From Cylicocyclus nassatus (Eukaryota; Nematoda; Chromadorea; Rhabditida; Strongylidae), in the NCBI GenBank assembly GCA_958299035.1, contig CATQJL010000001.1:29553521-29617520 (forward strand): DNA of 64,000 nt, written 5' to 3'. The translations under genes and the position numbers were made by a program. Of the stretch, positions 46,325-59,000 are shown piece by piece. The stretch's first letter is position 1. Each line of letters opens with the position of its first letter. Below the pieces are notes generated by a model. It was not told the DNA's origin, made no database searches, and was given only the letters and a program-made list of their open reading frames with translations.

Positions 46325-46470
46325 GGGTGGAGGACTATATGTCGCCGAATTTGGAAGAGTCCTGCGCGGATTCCCTGCGGGAACGCATGTCCGCGCATAT
46401 ACAAGGGTGCGCATTTGTTGCAAATGACCGCGGGGACCGCCCCTTTTCGGCGACATATAGTCCTCCACCC
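46325..46470. mobile_element. Short inverted-repeat element with 9-bp target duplication
   Basis: Perfect 25-bp termini (46325-46349, 46446-46470; gggtggaggactatatgtc) are flanked by exact 9-bp repeats gaaaatctg at 46316-46324 and 46471-46479. The GGGTGG start and 9-bp duplication are shared with 297-431. Mutator-like by duplication length; inference. Confidence 0.9.
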
Positions 46471-46904
46471 GAAAATCTGCTAGAGACATATTTTCGGAGG
46501 CTTTTTGTGTTTCTAATGAACGGAATGCTATGTTGGTTATCGAATGTCACAGGACTACGTCGTTTTTTCCTCTCCGACGTTCCCGCATTAATCTGGTGCT
46601 TCTCTGCTGGACGTGCAGACAACGATGAATCACTTGGGATTAGCTTGAGGAATTAGCATTTCACGTGTGGCTGCTGCTTTATTCGCGAGAGAGTCACATT
46701 GACTCATTGCCAGATTCCAAACGATGAGATATGGGAGCGATTAGTGGTGCCAGAGAGAAGCCGCTTGCGTTGAAAAGTTGTGCTTCACTGATTTTCATAA
46801 TTTGCATGGTTTCTGCTTTGATAGTTGATTTTAAGAAGCTAGATATTTGAACTTAAAGGGCAGAAAAAAAAACTAACAAAACTTACAATCTACAAAACAA
46901 CTCA

Positions 46905-46997
46905 AACTCTACAGTTCCTGTAGAGTTTACGCGCCTGCACAAGTTTACCTCACGTAGAGGCGGTGAGGATGTAAAACTTGTCAACTCAGGCGTAATG
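46905..46997. repeat. Nested hairpin cluster
   Basis: aactctacag-ttc-ctgtagagtt (46905-46927) is a 10-bp perfect hairpin. It is followed by an imperfect inverted pair (cgcctg ... aagtttac with gtaaaacttg ... caggcg) around cctcacgtagaggcggtgagg. Confidence 0.6.
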
Positions 46998-47395
46998 TTT
47001 GTGATTGTTTGTGCAGAAGCATGTAAACTGCTCGATTCTGTACGAGTTGAATTTGGGAAGCAATGTTGCTTGTTACCTTATCCTCATGAGTTTTTGTAGA
47101 AATGACTGAAAAAAAGTTTTTTTGAGCATTTTCGTTCGAATACTGGTACTCTTTCTGGAAGGTGTGCACAGTAAAATTATACCTCTCAATCTCACATGTA
47201 TTTACTACATATATATGTGTGCGGGCGGAGACTATTATCACCAGAGGTGGAGTTTGCCAATTTCACTTAGCACTTTTTTCTTGTTTTTTTTTTGGTTCTG
47301 GTCCGGCAGAGTAATTGTGTAGGTACTAACAATAGTGTAAATATCAGGGAAATGTTATTTAGCCGTAGTTGAGTTTGGATAAATATTAGGTCGTT

Positions 47396-48213
47396 CTATA
47401 AGTTCGTAGCGTTTTCATTTTCGTCTTCGTATCTTTGAGGAGCGGTTGATTTGCGGCACAATGCGTATATCATTTGAAAGGGCTGATTATGCTCTGCAAA
47501 ATACATCTACTGATTTCGTTGGAAAGTGATTAAATCTGATCTCGCACCTTCCAAAGATGGAAATTTTGAAAGGCAAAAAGGAGCACTTTTGGCATTTGCG
47601 CATTTTTCCTGATGAAAAGAAGCGCTTTTTGCACAGATTTTTGTGGTCGATTATGGAACATAGCGCTCGCACATTCATATGAGACAAAAAAGGATTGGAT
47701 TGCTACAAAAGATCAGGAGCTGAGCAGGGTATCCCTGAACAAGACTTTTCGGTGGACGGGCAGGACTTCCTGCACTAAAAATTGCTGTACAGGTAGGCGA
47801 TGGTCAACCATACCGTAAGCGAAGCCTAGCAGACAGAAGTGAGCTTCTCTGCATAACGAAACATGGCCTCATACGGCAAACGTCGTCAAAACTGTCCTGC
47901 ACGATTTGACTGTAAGGTACTTCAGTACTCAACGTAGTCTCCAAATCTCGCTCTATCAGATTATCGTTTGCTCCGCTCTATAGCAAACCTCCTAAATGGT
48001 GCGTGTCTGATTTCGGTAAGTAGTTGAGCGTTGGTTAGGTGACTTTCTTGGGGCCCGGCGCGCTGCCGTTTGAAAAATTGAGATTAAGAAGCTAACAGGA
48101 ATGTGTCCAAAGGTCGTGCGCTACAACGAGGAATATAATTTTAATTGATTTTTACTGTAAATTGATGATTTCGTTGCTTTATAAAAATGCTACGAACTTA
48201 TGGAATGACCTAA
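47396..48213. mobile_element. Degenerate mariner transposon
   Basis: Inverted termini ttaggtcgttctataagttc and gaacttatggaatgacctaa (mariner-type) are flanked by TA at 47394-47395 and 48214-48215. At 818 bp it is shorter than the usual 1.3 kb. Translation around 47870-48000 gives RPHTANVVKTVLHDL and, after a frame change, SPNLALSDYRL, the C-terminal transposase region holding the last catalytic aspartate. The N-terminal part is scrambled with stops, so it is not autonomous. Confidence 0.85.
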
Positions 48214-48215
48214 TA

Positions 48216-49389
48216 TTTTAGTAGGGGGAGGGAACAACGTATGTTAGCCTATCAATTTTGACTTTTAGTCTTCGACTTGAGATTTCGTCGTGGTGTAACC
48301 AAGTGACCATTTGTTTTCCTGGTTTTGCGTGAAACCACTTGGGAACGTGAATGTCTGTTCTGTTACTTTCCCATGAGTTATTTATTATCCAACTTCAGTG
48401 AAAGTTTGTTAGAACTTTTTTTTTGTTCTGGAAACGACAAGGTTTTCTCGTGAGCAGTCTTCAAAGGATTTTTCAATGTAAACAATCCTGGAAGTTACCT
48501 TTTGCCTCGTGCGTATTTGGTATGTAACCATTATCTATCTTTGATGTGTTCGTAATATATCATGTGTCATGTGTATAGAATGTGCGGCAGGCTATTTTTA
48601 AAGTAGTTCTGCTATTTGCCACATTTGTATCCTTTTCTCACTAATAGAAGCTGTCCATTTTTTGTCGGAGAGGGAAAGTCCCGCTTTCAATCTTCCCCGG
48701 TTATCTTAGGAAATCACTGCACTTTGATAAGATCCAAAGCTAGCCAATCCTTTTTCGGTTCTCAGCGAAATCTCTTATTTTCCCAGTTCAGTTTCTAGCA
48801 TTTTCACAATTACGGATTATTCATGCTTTCCCATTCAATGCCTTATGTCAACTGGAAAACCTATAGAATCCTTAATCTTGTTGACGATCTCTCTTTCTAT
48901 GCTTCAAGGGATGTTTGGTCCATATATAGCTCGTGTATGGAATCACAACCTTTCTTAATTCCTAAGGATTATGAAAAGTAATGTCATCGCGGAATTCAAA
49001 ATTTCTGGGGCTTACAGAGAACCTATGGTTTTGAAAATACATCAATAATATTCATTTCTAATCGATATTGCGAAAAATGCAAGTAGTGACAGTGAAGTTT
49101 TTTAGGTTTCGTTTGAATTGGGCACTTTTCTGATTCACAGAATTTTCATCACAACTGTCTCTGCTTCAAATCAACAGTGCAAACTCCAGCTTGTAACATT
49201 TTTAGAAATTTAACTCAAAGAGTTATACTTTCGACCGTTAGCAATCACTAAGTTCTACAGGAAAACGGCGGAATGGTTGAAAACTGTAAATCTCATATTT
49301 TTGATCAGGAAATAATTCATTTACCAGAATCTCTGAAGAATCCGAATTAGGTTACTTACTATTTTGAAAAAGAAAAACTCCTGCTGGGA
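48216..49389. other. Unassigned AT-rich sequence
   Basis: Nothing recognised. Confidence 0.35.
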
Positions 49390-49743
49390 AGTCGTGTTGC
49401 TGGGGTAGATGGTGTTGCTGATGTGGTTGGTGTTGCTGGTGTGGAAGGTGTTGCTAGTGTGGATGACAGCGCTGGTGACAATGGTAGTGGTGGTGGGGAT
49501 GGCGTTGCTGGTGTGGATGGTGTTGCTGGTGTGGATGGTGTTGCTGGTGCGGATGACAGCGCTGGAGACGATAGTAGTGGTGGTGGGGATGGCGTTGCTG
49601 GTGTGAGGTGGAATGATGATGATGGTAATGTTGATTTAGTTTTTAGATTTACTTCGAAAAACTTAGTTTGCGGAAAGCTTTTTCAGCATTCCAGTGTTTT
49701 GAATCTCTTTATCCTGCAACCCGTACCGTTTCCATTGAGCTAA
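49390..49743 (+). repeat. Coding-frame minisatellite, GVAGVDG repeats
   Basis: Tandem gttgctggtgtggatggt units (18 bp) and a roughly 93-bp higher-order repeat run from 49398 to about 49610. In one plus frame they read as repeats of Gly-Val-Ala-Gly-Val-Asp with DDSAGD and GSGGGD spacers; the frame stays open to the stop at 49741-49743. It could be an exon of a low-complexity protein or a non-coding minisatellite whose period keeps a frame open. No promoter or clear splice site supports expression. Confidence 0.45.
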
Positions 49744-51409
49744 CTGAGAAAAAATGTTTTTCGAGCTCTTCATTGTGACAAAAGAAAAAATGGAGAAGAA
49801 ACCGGAGAATGCACTGAACAAAAGCTAGATAGCATGTATGATTGGCTATAAATCCTGTCAATGTCTTTACTGAAATGAATTATAGCCACCGCTGCAGCAC
49901 AAAAGAAAGAAAAATCTCGCTCTAATCAGTTCTAATCGCTCACGTTTTCTGACTGACTGCAAAGTAGAAAAAAGTATCATTCGGCTTTGAATGCATAAAT
50001 CATTTGCTTTGCAGCGAGAGAAATTCGTGTTTATAGCTGGGTTGGAGCCATTATCGAATTGTCAAAGCGATTTTCAGGCGAGTAGGTCAGCAAGCTTTCT
50101 TTTGAAGATACTGTGAGTCATTGAACAAGCGGCAGTTCGATTCATTCTCGGTTGAGAATCTTAAAACTCTAGCCCGTACCGTATTTTCTACCGTGCTCGA
50201 GGACGCTGCCTGGTCCACTCGGAGAGTGTAGTGCGGTAGAGGCTGGAGTTTGAAGTCGAAATTCTCGGCCACAAATAAATTATAGGAGCTGCCTCTTGGA
50301 TAATGGCTTAGGTAAAGTTTTCAAGCAGTTCCCATATAAGGAGCCCGATAGGAACCCGAATTTGTCTGGACACTACCTTCTGAGTAAACAAAGTATCTCT
50401 GAAGCAAGCGTGTGAGCCTCATCTCCCTGTCTCTTTTCCAAAAACTTGCAGAGAATATTGCTTGAAACCAGATACTTTCTGCAAAGCTGGGAAAGAAAGG
50501 AATCCCTTGATGCTGGTTAGCGTGATGTGTGAATGCTGCTAGTACTGCTTTTGCGGAAACATATGCAGTCAGTGTTTATCTCAACTAGTCATTTTGAAAA
50601 AGTTGAGCAACTAGTAGAACCAGTTTGGTAGTGTGTGTTTTCAACGGGAAGGGCTAATGTTGTCCTCGTTTTGGGCCGTTACAGTAATGTTACGAATTTG
50701 GTAAGTCTAATGCCAGTTTTCTCACCTGAAATATCAATCCAGAATCCCGTTTTCCGAAGGTAATAGCCGTTTTTTGCCCCATACTCTCTCTTCCTCCTCC
50801 TGATTGTGTAGTTATATTGCATGTGTACCTGATTTGCCTTTCGCCTCATTTTTCCTCTTAATCCCCTCTCAATCATAGCGCCCTCGAAATTCTGAGAAAA
50901 TAGATCCGGTTGCTTCACCTGCAATTTCCTGAGAACTAGTCCATTCGTACTTTTGCGAAAACGTTGCACTTTTGCGATTTTCATTGGTTTTCATTCACCT
51001 CGCAATTTTCTTGCGCATTCCGTGCTCTTCTGTTACTCATCTACTGAAGTCCTTGGCACGGATTCTAATTTTTGCATTTTGATTTGGGTCATTTATTGTG
51101 TAACAATTTTGTTTATTTTCATTCACTCTATTTCTCATTTGTCCATTTTCGTTCGTTTAGTTCCCAGTCACTCATTCTACGTCTTTTTTTAAGCCTCATT
51201 TACTCTGATTTATCTATTCGTGCATTCATTCTGTAAACATCATCTGCATTCATGTTTACAATCCAACCACTTGATTACTTATATAAATATTCATTTCTAG
51301 TCATTCAAGCACTTTCGCTTGCGTTTTTTATGTGGTTTCAGTCAATTAAATAAGTAAATAAATGGCAAAGTAAACGCAGATAATGTTGAGTAAATGAAAA
51401 TTAAGGGTA
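49744..51409. other. Unassigned sequence with a transposon remnant
   Basis: About 50160-50390 resembles the interior and right end of the 34742-35092 element (gaggacgctgcctgg, gagctgcctcttgg, ggacactacctt). Otherwise nothing recognised. Confidence 0.4.
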
Positions 51410-51870
51410 GATGTCATCAATTGCAAAAATATATAATTACTTAATTAGCTCAAAAATTGATACTGATTGAAAAACATAGAATTACTGTAACAAGTGTGGG
51501 TAAATATGTACTGTAACAACTTTGGTATAAACAAAACTGTCACTTTTATTTGCTGGGTTAGTTAAGAAGTATGATATTGTGATTACTGTATTAATCGCAG
51601 GATGAATCACCTGCTCATCCCTGTAGAATTATTGTACCGCCTATGTGAGTGTAAGCAAAGGTTGTTTGCTGTTTTTTCTTGTGAAATTTCCCTTTCATCT
51701 TTGTGAAGAGTAACTATGCTCAAAAAGTTTTATGCTCCATAACGTTGAAAGTTTTATTTGATTACTGTAGCACTCGTGTGTTCATGGTAGGACTACTGTA
51801 TTACCTGTGCGTCTGAAAGCTACTGGGTTATTATAATATTTTTTGCCTCCTAATTTTCTTTTTCCTAGTA
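51410..51870. repeat. Cluster of TTACTGTA words
   Basis: attactgta or close forms occur at about 51481, 51510, 51579, 51630 (attattgta), 51762 and 51793. Spacing is irregular, so this is a motif cluster rather than a tandem repeat. Confidence 0.4.
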
Positions 51871-53208
51871 ATCTCAGACCGCTTCGAAAGTGGTTGTTTC
51901 TGTCAGAAATGGTGAAATTTTTATTTTGGGCGTTCTATCATCGCATTCGTACATCTCCTTCTCCTCGCGTTTCCCCGCATTGAACAATTGGTATTCCGCT
52001 AGCGTCTTTCCTATACAAATTAGCATTCAAACGCTGACTATTCCTTGTTATGCTTATTTTGGCGCGAAACCATTGTCTCGGAAATGCTTTCGTGCGCTGC
52101 AAGTACCGTCCATATGGACTGCGATGAACGCGCGCAACGAATCGCGCAACAACGCGATTCGCGCGGCGCGCGCAATCGGCTCGTTATTCTCATCGCACCG
52201 CTTCAAATCGTTTTGTAACCACTTTGATGTCCGGTTTCCCGCTCTGAACCGATAGCTAATGGACTTTTACGTTCGTCGTGTCGTGTCGTTCGTTCGCTCG
52301 CGCGTATGCGATGTTCCCACAATCGTTTAGTTGCCTCGTATCATCTGTGTTTTATTTGCAGGTGTGAAGTCGCTCTGAGAAAAGGAGTTTCAACAAGTTT
52401 TGTACAAATTTATCGTTCTGCTGGCTATGGAGGCTTCGTAAGTCTTAGCAAGGTCGGGAAACGATTCTTTCGACATTTTCAGTCTCTCTAGATTTTTATT
52501 CATTTTTGTTCCTATAACTTTCGTTTGGATATAAACGTTTGATTAGGCGGTAATCAACTTACAATTAGAGGCGGAGTTGAGGGGAGGTGGGAGGAATTTT
52601 GGGAGTAAAATGGTCTTTATGAGTCAATGGTTCTTTCCTCCTTCACTCTTCCTTCTTATTATCTGTCGCTTGCTCCGAGTATATATGGGATACTGTAATG
52701 CAGTAATGTAGCAGGGGGAGGGCGGAGGGGAGTGATTGAGAATGATACGCAGGGGTAATTTTTTATTTTATTTTAATACACCTAAAAGGGGAATAGAGTC
52801 TAAAATCCAAAGAAATCCTGAGAGTGACCTTTTCAACTTTGACAAATGAAAAATTTCGAAGCTTTGTGAAATAAAATATTGTTAACTTTGGAGAAGCTGG
52901 AATTGCGCTTTGGCACTCGAATTTGACTTCGTAAAATTGGACAAAATTTGTAAATAAAATTCAGAGCAAATGCAAAATCAAATTTTATTATATCTCTGCG
53001 CGTGTTATTTACATCTTCGCGCGATGGCGTTTTTTGTGGGTGTACGGTGAGTATACGGTATGGAAAAAATCTCAAAAAATGTAATTTGGCATGGAGGGTA
53101 TTTATCGATTATTATTGTCATGACCACTCTTTAGACTAAATCTTCGCTTTAGTATGGAGGATGGGACTCTTCATTGAAAATCCGCCTCAGTTTCACTTTT
53201 GGGAGCTA
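51871..53208. other. Unassigned sequence with a GC-rich patch
   Basis: A CpG-rich patch at about 52120-52310 contains the perfect hairpin cgaatcgcg-caacaa-cgcgattcg and gtcgtgtcgtgtcgttcgtt. A 121-codon plus-strand frame spans it (51890-52255) with no recognised domain. This could be a promoter-proximal region or first exon; the evidence is weak. Confidence 0.3.
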
Positions 53209-53660
53209 TCAAAAAATGGATACCATATTCGTGATGCATTTTGAATAATTCTGTGTGCAAACTTCTACAGAGTCTAAAATTCTGCATTTCTCATCGTATA
53301 GAGCGGAAAGCGTTACAGATCTTTTGGATAACTTGCTTATTTTAGCCCTCTCACAAAACCCTGCGTCTTCTCCCTCCTTCTTAAAAATAAAAAAGATTTC
53401 CCCCAATAGTTTACTGTCGGAATCCTCTGACCCTGTCATCTGCAACAGTTGTCCACAGCCAGGAATGCGCTTTTTTGCCATCTGTAGTGTTTTCGACGAT
53501 CGAATTGCGTCTATGAATTCTTTGAGAATTGCGCCGAAACGATCTATGCTCCCTCGCAGCCGTATAAGCGCTATTCGGGTGAAATTTATTGAAGTCGTGA
53601 TCTTTACCGCACATGTTACGCAACAATGGGAGCGAATTCGTAGTAATTGGTTCCTAAATG
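53209..53660 (-). CDS. Possible coding exon, unrecognised
   Basis: The minus-strand frame stays open for about 150 codons from near 53660 to a stop at 53209-53211. Composition is protein-like (SIDRFGAILKEFIDAI, KLLGEIFFIFKKEGED) and unlike the low-complexity frames elsewhere. An ATG at 53481 would give 90 residues. A weak acceptor-like ATTTAG precedes the upstream part. The opposite strand is also open over most of this stretch, so chance is a real alternative. No domain is recognised. Confidence 0.2.
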
Positions 53661-54952
53661 CTTGATGAATGGGTTGGAACAGTTAGAGCTGTGAAATGAA
53701 GCTGGTACGGGAAATGGGGTACTTGTACTCAGTACCCAGTATTTTCGCAAAAATATTTATTTCCGTCTTCTCCATCACTTTATCCTGACTGGTTTTGGTC
53801 ACTTTGCCGTTCTCGAACGTCACCAAAGAAAGAAGTGAAGAGATAAAGCGCTAGCTCTCTTTGTTCATCTTTGGCTGCAAATTGTGCTCTGGCCTTGAAT
53901 CCGTGTAAACATCTCATCAATTAATTCGGATGGTTTTCCGGTTTTTACGCAATACCTACCCCGGATCCGCTGGCGATCGTAAAAGATCGAAACTAAAATC
54001 GAAATCGCCTTGTCATGGTCATAATAGGATTTGGACCTTTGTCCATGTGGGATAGGGATTGTATAAAATGTGCAACTTTTTTCTGAAAAATTGGGTAGGT
54101 TAGGGGGGGGCAGGCTGTTTATTCACAACAAAACAGCGGAAACTTTTCTTTTCTTCTTTTCTTTCCCCTTGTGTTCTATGCCTTGACAATTGTCCAAGAA
54201 CCTGCTCTTTTTTCTTAATTTCATCGCAGTTTTTTGTGGGAGCCATGAAGTTCTTCGATATTCGCCAAATCAATCTGATTGTGACGATAGTTTCGCTAAA
54301 AAGGCACAGTTTTGTCAGTTCAAGGTGCTTGCGGATAATTCATGTAAGATATCATAAATCACAAAAAATCCTCTGTAAAGACTGTAATTTCAAAGTTTCT
54401 AAGAGTGAAGGAAACCAGTTGTCATAATTTAGTTACCAGGTCCTTTTCGAGAATTCCGTTCCACTAAGGCATTATGTACAGTATCTTGGGCGACTGGATT
54501 TTGGTCCATAAGTTCATTTGTCAGGGAGAAGAGGTGATAAGATCGGGTAGACCTCCTTAGTTTAGACTTGGGAGTTCTACTCCGATCTTATCAACTTTGT
54601 ACTGACGTATCTTCTGAATATAATTAACTTTCGTAATTTGATGCCCAGTTGATTACACCCATGGGTATTCCATGTCCGGCTCTTCCATTTCGTGGAACCT
54701 TTTTTATGTCTACGAGATGGAAGATACGGGTCTGTCTACTGTCTACTATACACAGGAGAGGAGTGTGGAAGCAACAAGTGTGTTCCGCTCTTTTCGCCTC
54801 TGAGAATCACTTGTTTTCGTTTTTATTGCGTCCACAGCACACACTTCGATGGGCTTTCCTCATCGCAGTGAAGTATTTCACTTTGGCCACAGAGAGAATA
54901 CAATACACAGGAAACCATGACCATGGCCAACAATCGGCTCTCTTTGTTCGGT
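53661..54952. other. Unassigned sequence
   Basis: A hairpin tgataagatcgg / ccgatcttatca lies at about 54535-54593; otherwise nothing recognised. Confidence 0.35.
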
Positions 54953-55400
54953 CGTCGAAAATCATCGACCCACGATGATTTTCGACGCAGAAAACACGGA
55001 TACACGTATAGTCCTTGACACGCTAGCACTGTTCCACCTCGGTCGCGTCGCGATTGCGAGAGGGCATAGAACCAGCAGAACACGGTCACCGAATCGTCCA
55101 ACACACCTAATTTATCTCCCCACTTCCCCCCTCCCCCCCCCCCCCCCAGCCCGTCCCGTTTCGTGAGCGCGCTTCGGTAAAAAACGACAACGCTAGAATG
55201 ACCCCGTTCGTGACATGCTGGTGGTCGCCGACGAACACCAGGCCACCGCCCGCATATACACACGTTCTCAACTCCGGCGCAGATTTCGAAATGAGGTCGA
55301 TCTTTTGTGTTGAAAATCTCGGAGAACGAGCAGAGTACCAGGACAGCTGGGTCAGCTGTGCTCGTATCCTTGTCTCTGGTGATTTTCGATGATCAGATGT
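54953..55400. repeat. Hairpin and degraded foldback
   Basis: cgtcgaaaatcatcg (54953-54967) is exactly inverted at 54973-54987 across a 5-base loop. A related gtgattttcgatgatc recurs near 55379. A run of about 18 C lies near 55130-55148. Probably an old inverted-repeat element. Confidence 0.5.
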
Positions 55401-55580
55401 GCTCCTTGCAGCATGTGGATTGAGAAGCACAAGCTATTATTAGCTGAAGTTTAGTTTTGTTTGCGGAAAATTATTCTTGGCTCTCGCGGAAGGGAGCCAA
55501 GAAGGTAGTCAGTAATGTCACGAACAAAGCTCGGGTGCAGACCATGAACTAATAATTTGTGTATAGGGGCACTACAATTC

Positions 55581-56059
55581 TCACAAGGGAGCTTTTCTAG
55601 TCGAAGTGGCCTTTCTAAATGAGATGTATACCATATTGAAGGGCATAAAACGCTGATTCCAAATCTTCCTTCCTTATTCGCAGAGCGTTTATGCACGAAA
55701 AGTTATGAGCGTTTTTAGGCCAAAAATTGAACGTGCATTTTGGATAAAATGAGTTGCTAAAGTCTTACTAGCCCTCAAATAATGCAACCAAATGTGATGT
55801 ATATTTTATTTGAGAATAATTTTCAAATAAAGTGCTCTGATGATTATCACTGCTCCATTAAAGGGCTAGAAAAAATATAACGGCTAGTTTAGTCCTATTT
55901 GCACATTTAATTGTTTGCCCCAATAAGCGCTTATAACTCCTCGTCCATAAACGCTCTGCAGATATGGAAGGCAGATTTGGAATCAGCAATTTATGCCCTT
56001 TAATATGGTATACGTCCCATCTGAAAAGGCCACTTCGACTAAACATGCATTCCTTGTCA
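55581..56059. mobile_element. Foldback element, best-preserved copy
   Basis: Arms of about 130 bp: tagtcgaagtggcctttc (from 55598), aaacgctgattccaaatc and gcagagcgtttatg are inverted at cataaacgctctgcag, gatttggaatcagca and ggccacttcgacta (to about 56043). Relatives lie at 5771-7112 and 28040-28540. No coding capacity. Confidence 0.8.
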
Positions 56060-59000
56060 GACAAATGCCTGAGCGGGAGGGGGTGGGTGGGGGATATTGT
56101 TTCATACTAGAATAAGTGCTGGGACTTTGAGAAGATAGTTTACGTGAGTATATGACTGTGCACACGATTAAATCTGGACAATAAGAATAATTTTTAGGTT
56201 TACACACTTTAAAACTTCAAGTGACTCTGCAAAAAAGATTGTCCGACTCCGACGAAATCGTCCGACTTTACTCTCACTAAGCTTGCTAAGCTTGCTGCTA
56301 AATTTGGAAAACATTCCAAAATCTTTGTCATGGGGGCTTGCTTTGTTCAGCCGGGCAAATTCATATCACCTCCTCCCTCCCTCCCCCCCCCCCCAGTAAG
56401 TTTTTGGCAATGCTGTAATATTCGAGTGTTGCTAAACGAACTTCGGAGCCCTGCACAATTTCAGTTGTAATGGCGAATCAAAAATGTTCAAAAATGAGAA
56501 GAAGTATGGTTTTATACTGCCGAATTTCCACCTATGGGGTGTGTTCGAATGAGAACTCTTTCCCCTCTTTCATTCTTTCGATTTATTTCATAACTAAACT
56601 AAGTTTTCAATATAACTGCACTTGAATATCTCAAAGCTGGATGTTGACAAAATCGTCGGACTTGTCAAGAAGTATTGTCAGCATAGATTTCTTATCCAAT
56701 ACTGCTTGTTGAGCTCGTTGAAGAAATAAAAACTAGCCAACACTCAAGCTCTCTACCTTGTCCAACTTGAAATCGTTTACATAGTTTGGTGACTGCAAAA
56801 TATCAAGTAGGTGATTGGTTTTGCAATATTACAGCTCGAAAGAAAGATTTTGAGAAGAGTTTTGAGGTGTTCGTTTGAAATTTGATGTCTTTTGCTAAGG
56901 AAACATGCTCGTTCATGCGTGGTGCAATATGATTGCATGTTGTGTATGCCTTCCTTGTGGCTAATTTTAATTTTAGCAAATTCTTGGGCCATTTTTAGTT
57001 CTGAAATAGCTCAGGAACTCACGAAAGCTTTGTTCTCGCTCGTCGCGTAGCAGCTTGCAATTGAACAATAATATTAATGTGGGACGTTTGATTAATTTGT
57101 TTCAGTTTTTTAGCGAAAAAATCTTGATTAATTCTTGTTTCAGTTTTTTATAACGAGAAAAAGATCGAGTTTGATGTCAAGCATTGTGACATTTTCCGGA
57201 GTTTGATAAAAACTATCATTAGCAGAATAGCCACTTTTGAAAACCCAATTGAAATTTAGATGGAACAACCTTAATCCCTTCTTAAGACAATTCGGGGTCA
57301 AATATTGCATGGTAATCTTCATTTTCTACATCTTTTTCTAAAATTGCGAAAAAGTCAAAGCTACTCTGGTTCCCTTTCATCATAACAAATCAAGTGCATT
57401 TATACCCTTGTTTCGGTTGCTAAAAAAGCATTTATATTCAAAAAGTGACCCATTCCTGCCTGAGTACTTGGGTTCTTTTGTGAAAACTCATCGAGAGGCC
57501 TTAACTAAGCAAGTATCCTAACGGGAATGTATATGATTCATTCGTAATCGAAAAATTATGCTTCAAACTCTCGCCCAGACCATACCTATTCCCAGCGCTG
57601 ATTGGCGTTCTTGTGTAAGTGCGATTTGGGCTGGGTTCACAGTTGGATTTTCGGCCGCGAATGAACCCATGAGCTGCCACTTGGGCAGTGGCTTAGTTGG
57701 GGGACTCGGAAACATTTACATACAAAAAAAATCATGTGCAAAGGTTTGCTGAACACTGCCTTTGAGCAAACTTATCTCAATTTCTTTCATAAGTATTTTA
57801 CGTTTCAAAATACCAGTTCTGGAGAGCGCCGGCTTATGACTGATTGAAAATCTCGCAAATGTCTTTATTCTTCAATTCAACACATCTGTTATTGTATGGC
57901 ACATGACCTTGGTACCACCCCAGGGGTAAGGAACAACGACACAGCATAGCGCGCAGCACCTCCTCCTTTTTACTGGCGCCCCTGAGGAGCCCCCCCCCCC
58001 CGCCAAACAATTCATCTTTCGAATTGCTTTCGAGTCTTTGTGCTGATGCAAGTTGTCACAGTTTTAGCATTTCACGAGTTTCGAGACATCGACACACCCT
58101 GGTACCAGCAAAAAAAAATGTCCCATGATGTAATAGAAATGAGATAGATGTAGTCTTACACTCTAAACTTTTTTTCCTCGTTCATTTTTAGACTTTACTT
58201 ATGGAAGAATGACTTGGTCATTTGTTTTATGTGATGTGTTCTATGACTTTGCTCGCTCTTTGCTCGTCCTCTTAAACAGATAGGCACTTTTGTTTTTTAG
58301 AAATTTGACAGCTTCTCCTTTTTTCACTTTAGCTTTTCAGCTAGGTGAATTCTTGTCTCTTATCGCTAGATTTTCGAAAACAGAACGTGATAGTTGGAAT
58401 TTCGTTGAAAAGCAAACTCTGACGATTCCGATTGTCCACAAGAGTCCAGCTTTTTTCCCAGAACTATTACGTCCAATAAATCGCTTTAATCCCTCTAACT
58501 ATCGTCAGTAACTTCTTTTCCACTTTCGTGCATAATCAGAGAAAATTAAAAGACCACGTGATCTGATGTCTGATGCATGTTCAGCCTCTGAAATTGATTT
58601 CAGATTTATCTTGGTAGGTGTGAATCATGACGAAATTAATTGGCTGGATGCCAGAATATCGCACTTGAGGCGTTTTTGTTGATGAAGATCGATATAAACA
58701 CTTCCCTGGTAATTTTTGATCCTTACAACAGATTATTTCTGTGCTGATTCCTTGCAGATGCAGTTACTGAATCTTTGTTTCCAGTACTTCTCTGAACTTC
58801 GCAAACCATAATGATTTCTATTAGATCTGATAAATTGTTCGCTCAAAACATCTTTTCGAAGACCTGACATTTGATACAAATAGGAATGAAAATCGTATCA
58901 AATGTACGTCTCAATTATCTTATCGCTATCAGGCTAAAAAATCACCTTGCAATAATTCCTCCTTATAGTAACAGGAGTGAATGATTTCGTGGCAGGACCA

